Of a stretch of DNA of 24,988 nucleotides, positions 23,181-24,988 are shown piece after piece; positions within the stretch are counted from its first letter, which is position 1, and each line of letters starts with the position of its first letter. The notes beneath the pieces were generated by a model. That model ran no database searches. It was not told the DNA's origin and saw only the letters and a program-made list of their open reading frames with translations. Both the position numbers and the translations under genes were made by a program. The stretch is from contig CAZPDS010000040.1 of NCBI GenBank assembly GCA_964585485.1, positions 1-24,988 of the forward strand, read 5' to 3'. The stretch is from CALGYY01 sp964585485. Lineage in GTDB: Bacteria; Bacteroidota; Bacteroidia; Bacteroidales; CAIWKO01.

Positions 23181-23507
23181 TCAGGATGGATTGGAGGCGT
23201 CTGGATTCGGCTCCTGCACGCACAGTTCATCAAAAATATCCATTTGCCGTCCGGATTTGAAATCGTCGGGGTCGAACAGTTTCAGTTGGTTTTTCACCAC
23301 CGGAGTTTCCTCCGGAATATCGGCACCATGGATTTCCAGGTAATCCCGGATAGCTTTTTTAACAAAGCGATTCATGGTGGTATGATGGAAGAGGCAGAAG
23401 CGGTCGATTTTCTTTTTTTGGACAGCCGTAATTTTCAGGCTTACTTTGCGGTACCTGATTTTTTTACGCTTCGTGCTTTTCTTTGCTGTTTTACTACGGT
23501 TGGCCAT
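23181..23507 (-). CDS. Small basic ribbon-helix-helix-like DNA-binding protein
   Basis: The product has 108 residues when started at ATG 23507. The N-terminus is very basic (RSKTAKKSTKRKKIRYRK). KVSLKIT then forms a short beta-strand, AVQKKKIDRFCLFHH a first helix, and TTMNRFVKKAIRDYLE a second helix, which is the ribbon-helix-helix order seen in Arc/MetJ-type repressors and antitoxins. The last 50 residues are acidic and probably flexible. A longer frame begins at ATG 23543, but that ATG overlaps the -7 box at 23541-23548, so the shorter start is preferred. It is divergent from the ECF sigma gene with a roughly 100-bp shared control region. No toxin gene is adjacent. The regulator role is inferred from fold pattern and charge. 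Confidence 0.6.
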   Translation of the reverse strand: MANRSKTAKKSTKRKKIRYRKVSLKITAVQKKKIDRFCLFHHTTMNRFVKKAIRDYLEIHGADIPEETPVVKNQLKLFDPDDFKSGRQMDIFDELCVQEPNPDASNPS

Positions 23508-23540
23508 TGATTGATCACAGAACCTAGGTGCATTCAGGAG

Positions 23541-23548
23541 CAAAAGTA
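23541..23548 (-). promoter_or_regulatory. Bacteroidota -7 box for the small DNA-binding protein gene
   Basis: The minus strand reads TACTTTTG, an exact TAnnTTTG match, giving a leader of about 30 nt to ATG 23507. It decides between the two possible starts of that gene. Confidence 0.55.
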
Positions 23549-23598
23549 CGTAAAATTTAATATCTTCCAGACGGCTCTCCGATTTTCTATGGATTCCT

Positions 23599-23606
23599 TA
23601 ACTTTG
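23599..23606 (+). promoter_or_regulatory. Bacteroidota -7 box for the ECF sigma gene
   Basis: TAACTTTG matches TAnnTTTG exactly and ends 7 bp before the ATG at 23614. Initiation a few bases downstream would give an mRNA with almost no 5' leader. Confidence 0.6.
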
Positions 23607-23613
23607 CGGACCG

Positions 23614-24183
23614 ATGGAGGAAAGGGAACTGATTCAAAAAATATGCGCAGGCGATCCGGATGCTTTTCGGCAATTGTACGATAGCTATCAGCATCATGTT
23701 TACAATACGGCCTATGGTTTTGTACACAACCGGGAAGACGCCGAAGATCTCACGCAGGATGTATTTGTTGAACTGTTTCGTTCGCTTTCAAAGTTCCGTT
23801 CCGACAGCAGTTTGAATACCTGGGTCTACCGTATTACGGTCAACAAGAGCCTGAATCATTTACGAAAAAAGCGTCCGGTGCCATTTCAATGGTTATGGGG
23901 ATCGGGGCACGGAGAGCTTGCGGCGCCTGCTCCTGATCCGGCAGATCGGCAGCCGGATCCGTCGCAACTGGTGGAGAACAGGGAACTTCAGCAAGCCATC
24001 GAACAGGCCCTTGATGCCTTACCAGAAAAACAACGTGCAGCCTTCATTCTGGACAAATTCGAGGATCTCTCCTACAAGGAGATCGCGGAGGTAATGAAAC
24101 TTAGTCTCCCGGCGGTAGAATCGTTGCTCTTTCGGGCGCGCCGGCAATTACAGCGCACTTTGTTAAGCACCCGCACCTCCTGA
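23614..24183 (+). CDS. ECF (sigma-70 family) RNA polymerase sigma factor
   Basis: The 189-residue product has region 2 at about 8-80 (FRQLYDSYQHHVYNTAYGFV, EDAEDLTQDVFVELFRSL, NTWVYRITVNKSLNHLRKK), a proline-rich linker at about 85-128, and region 4 at about 125-185 (LPEKQRAAFILDKFEDLSYK, then EIAEVMKLSLPAVESLLFRARRQL), a helix-turn-helix that contacts -35 DNA. This is the RpoE-like ECF family, which redirects RNA polymerase to stress or envelope genes and is usually held by a membrane anti-sigma factor encoded next to it. Here no zinc-finger or transmembrane anti-sigma gene follows; the next gene is an unrelated YflT-like membrane protein 174 bp away. Its targets are unknown. Confidence 0.93.
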   Translation: MEERELIQKICAGDPDAFRQLYDSYQHHVYNTAYGFVHNREDAEDLTQDVFVELFRSLSKFRSDSSLNTWVYRITVNKSLNHLRKKRPVPFQWLWGSGHGELAAPAPDPADRQPDPSQLVENRELQQAIEQALDALPEKQRAAFILDKFEDLSYKEIAEVMKLSLPAVESLLFRARRQLQRTLLSTRTS

Positions 24184-24265
24184 AAGAGTCGCTGATTATC
24201 ACACAACTAAGATTAGGGTAAGCAGGAAAAATCCGCGCTTAGAATCACCAGTTCGTGCGTTTCTG

Positions 24266-24294
24266 ATGTATATTTGTATACATGCCTATGTTTG
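24266..24294 (+). promoter_or_regulatory. Tandem -7 boxes with overlapping dyad upstream of the YflT-like gene
   Basis: A perfect inverted repeat ATGTATA-tttg-TATACAT (24266-24283) contains the exact -7 box TATATTTG (24269-24276). A second exact box, TATGTTTG, lies at 24287-24294. A protein bound to the dyad would cover the first promoter box. The rest of the 174-bp gap after the sigma gene shows no other recognisable feature. Confidence 0.45.
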
Positions 24295-24357
24295 GATTAA
24301 ATGAAGGTGTGCCTGACGAAAACTCTAAACCAATAAGCTTGAAATAAACCTACCTCC

Positions 24358-24849
24358 ATGAAAAAAACTACGATAAGTGTTTACGACACCCTGGAAGAAG
24401 CACGCGAAGCCATGCTTTTACTTGAAAAAAACCTGATTCCGGTCAATCAACTGAGCATAATGGAAAGTCATGAAAATCTCCGCCAGATTGTTCGGTATCA
24501 ATTTTCGGGAACCCTGAGCTGGATAGGTTTACTAACCAGTTTGCTCACGGGCATCGTGCTGGGCATATTGCTGGGCACAGATGTGATTACGGTGAGCTGG
24601 CTCAAGGATTTCCAACACATGGGATGGCTGAAAGGGGCCATTGCTGGTGCAAATGTGGGATTGATTGTTGGGGGCGTGATTACTTTTCTGGCTCTGATTG
24701 GATTGAGCCAGGTACGTCATTCCAACTTCAGGGCGCATTTGCTGAAAGGCCGGTATTTGCTCATCATGAAAGGAAACCGCCTGGAAGCCCAGTTGGCCGA
24801 GGAGATCATCCGGGAACACGGCAAGCAGTTCTCTGTGGATACAATCTGA
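24358..24849 (+). CDS. Two-helix membrane protein, YflT/GSP17M-like stress protein
   Basis: The 163-residue product has an N-terminal beta-alpha-beta unit (TTISVYDTLEEAREAMLLLEKNLIPVNQLSIM) that matches the general-stress protein 17M/YflT pattern. Two Gly-rich membrane segments follow at about 56-75 and 92-114 (the second GAIAGANVGLIVGGVITFLAL). The C-terminal YLLIMKGNRLEAQLAEEII is another strand-helix unit that can pair with the N-terminal one. Such proteins are induced by stress in other bacteria, but their biochemical role is unclear. It has its own likely promoter, probably independent of the ECF sigma gene. The stop lies 1 bp from the stop of the convergent right-edge gene. Confidence 0.65.
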   Translation: MKKTTISVYDTLEEAREAMLLLEKNLIPVNQLSIMESHENLRQIVRYQFSGTLSWIGLLTSLLTGIVLGILLGTDVITVSWLKDFQHMGWLKGAIAGANVGLIVGGVITFLALIGLSQVRHSNFRAHLLKGRYLLIMKGNRLEAQLAEEIIREHGKQFSVDTI

Positions 24850-24850
24850 A

Positions 24851-24988
24851 TCAGAGCAGTTTTTTAGCCCCGGGGAAAATGGTGATGCCAAAGGTTCCCA
24901 TCACTTGCTGGCCAATGTTAACATCGACGTTCAGACTGCCAAATCCAAGGAACCAGCTCAGGCCCACAGAGCCGTAACCGTTAAGGGC
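24851..24988 (-). CDS. C-terminal end of an unidentified protein (runs off right edge)
   Basis: An uninterrupted minus-strand frame of 45 codons plus TGA (24851-24853) extends to the window end. The visible sequence, YGSVGLSWFLGFGSLNVDV and then QVMGTFGITIFPGAKKLL, has the alternating glycine-aromatic strands of an outer-membrane or beta-rich protein. The convergent, nearly abutting position supports a real gene end. The family cannot be determined from this fragment. Confidence 0.6.
   Translation of the reverse strand, partial: ALNGYGSVGLSWFLGFGSLNVDVNIGQQVMGTFGITIFPGAKKLL

Noticed and set aside
23181..23507. Toxin-antitoxin antitoxin
   Set aside because: The RHH-like fold would fit, but no small toxin gene lies next to it on either side.

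Overview
The window looks like a chromosomal segment of a Bacteroidota bacterium, probably a free-living member of the Chitinophagia/Sphingobacteriia-like lineages with a type IX secretion system. Three things point there: a secreted protein with a T9SS C-terminal sorting domain (6989-8200), a carboxypeptidase-regulatory-like/TonB-plug/OMP-barrel receptor (10296-12770), and several upstream regions with exact matches to the Bacteroidota -7 promoter box TAnnTTTG. Shine-Dalgarno sequences are not evident. Coding density is high and no gap exceeds about 240 bp. I saw no tRNA, rRNA, CRISPR array, IS element or phage gene.

Layout. 1-266: 5' part of a small membrane protein (minus). 489-4753: a tightly packed minus-strand cluster of a polytopic membrane protein, an outer-membrane beta-barrel and a secreted DUF4838/discoidin glycosidase-like protein. 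An ADP-forming acyl-CoA synthetase lies just upstream (4793-6850). 6989-8200: T9SS-exported beta-propeller-like protein. 8399-10131: plus-strand envelope-stress/metal-type cluster (zinc-finger anti-sigma factor, periplasmic heavy-metal-sensor-like protein, Cys/His-rich Spy-like protein), then a GC-rich hairpin repeat block and a TonB-dependent receptor-family protein. 12773-15153 (minus): MFS exporter and a membrane-anchored transglutaminase-like protein. 15264-18656 (plus): NAD(P)-binding Rossmann protein, Uup-like ABC-F ATPase, and an unrecognised membrane-anchored protein with about sixteen IPVD-like repeats. 18693-20985 (minus): NatAB-type ABC exporter. 21161-22944 (minus): grpE-dnaJ chaperone operon. 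23181-24183: a small ribbon-helix-helix-like protein divergent from an ECF sigma factor. 24358-24849: YflT/GSP17M-like membrane protein, convergent with a truncated gene at the right edge.

How parts fit. GrpE and DnaJ are the co-chaperones of DnaK, which is not in the window. The ABC ATPase and permease form one exporter. The anti-sigma/Spy-like cluster has no adjacent sigma gene, while the ECF sigma factor 15 kb away has no adjacent anti-sigma gene.

The most unusual non-genic structure is a set of short intergenic tandem arrays, mostly of 7-bp units (AGTCNNT or CCCTATT/AATAGGG types). They occur in five intergenic gaps and in no operon interior. A separate GC-rich 28-bp hairpin repeat lies before the TonB receptor. 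The most unusual gene is the IPVD-repeat protein at 17880-18656.
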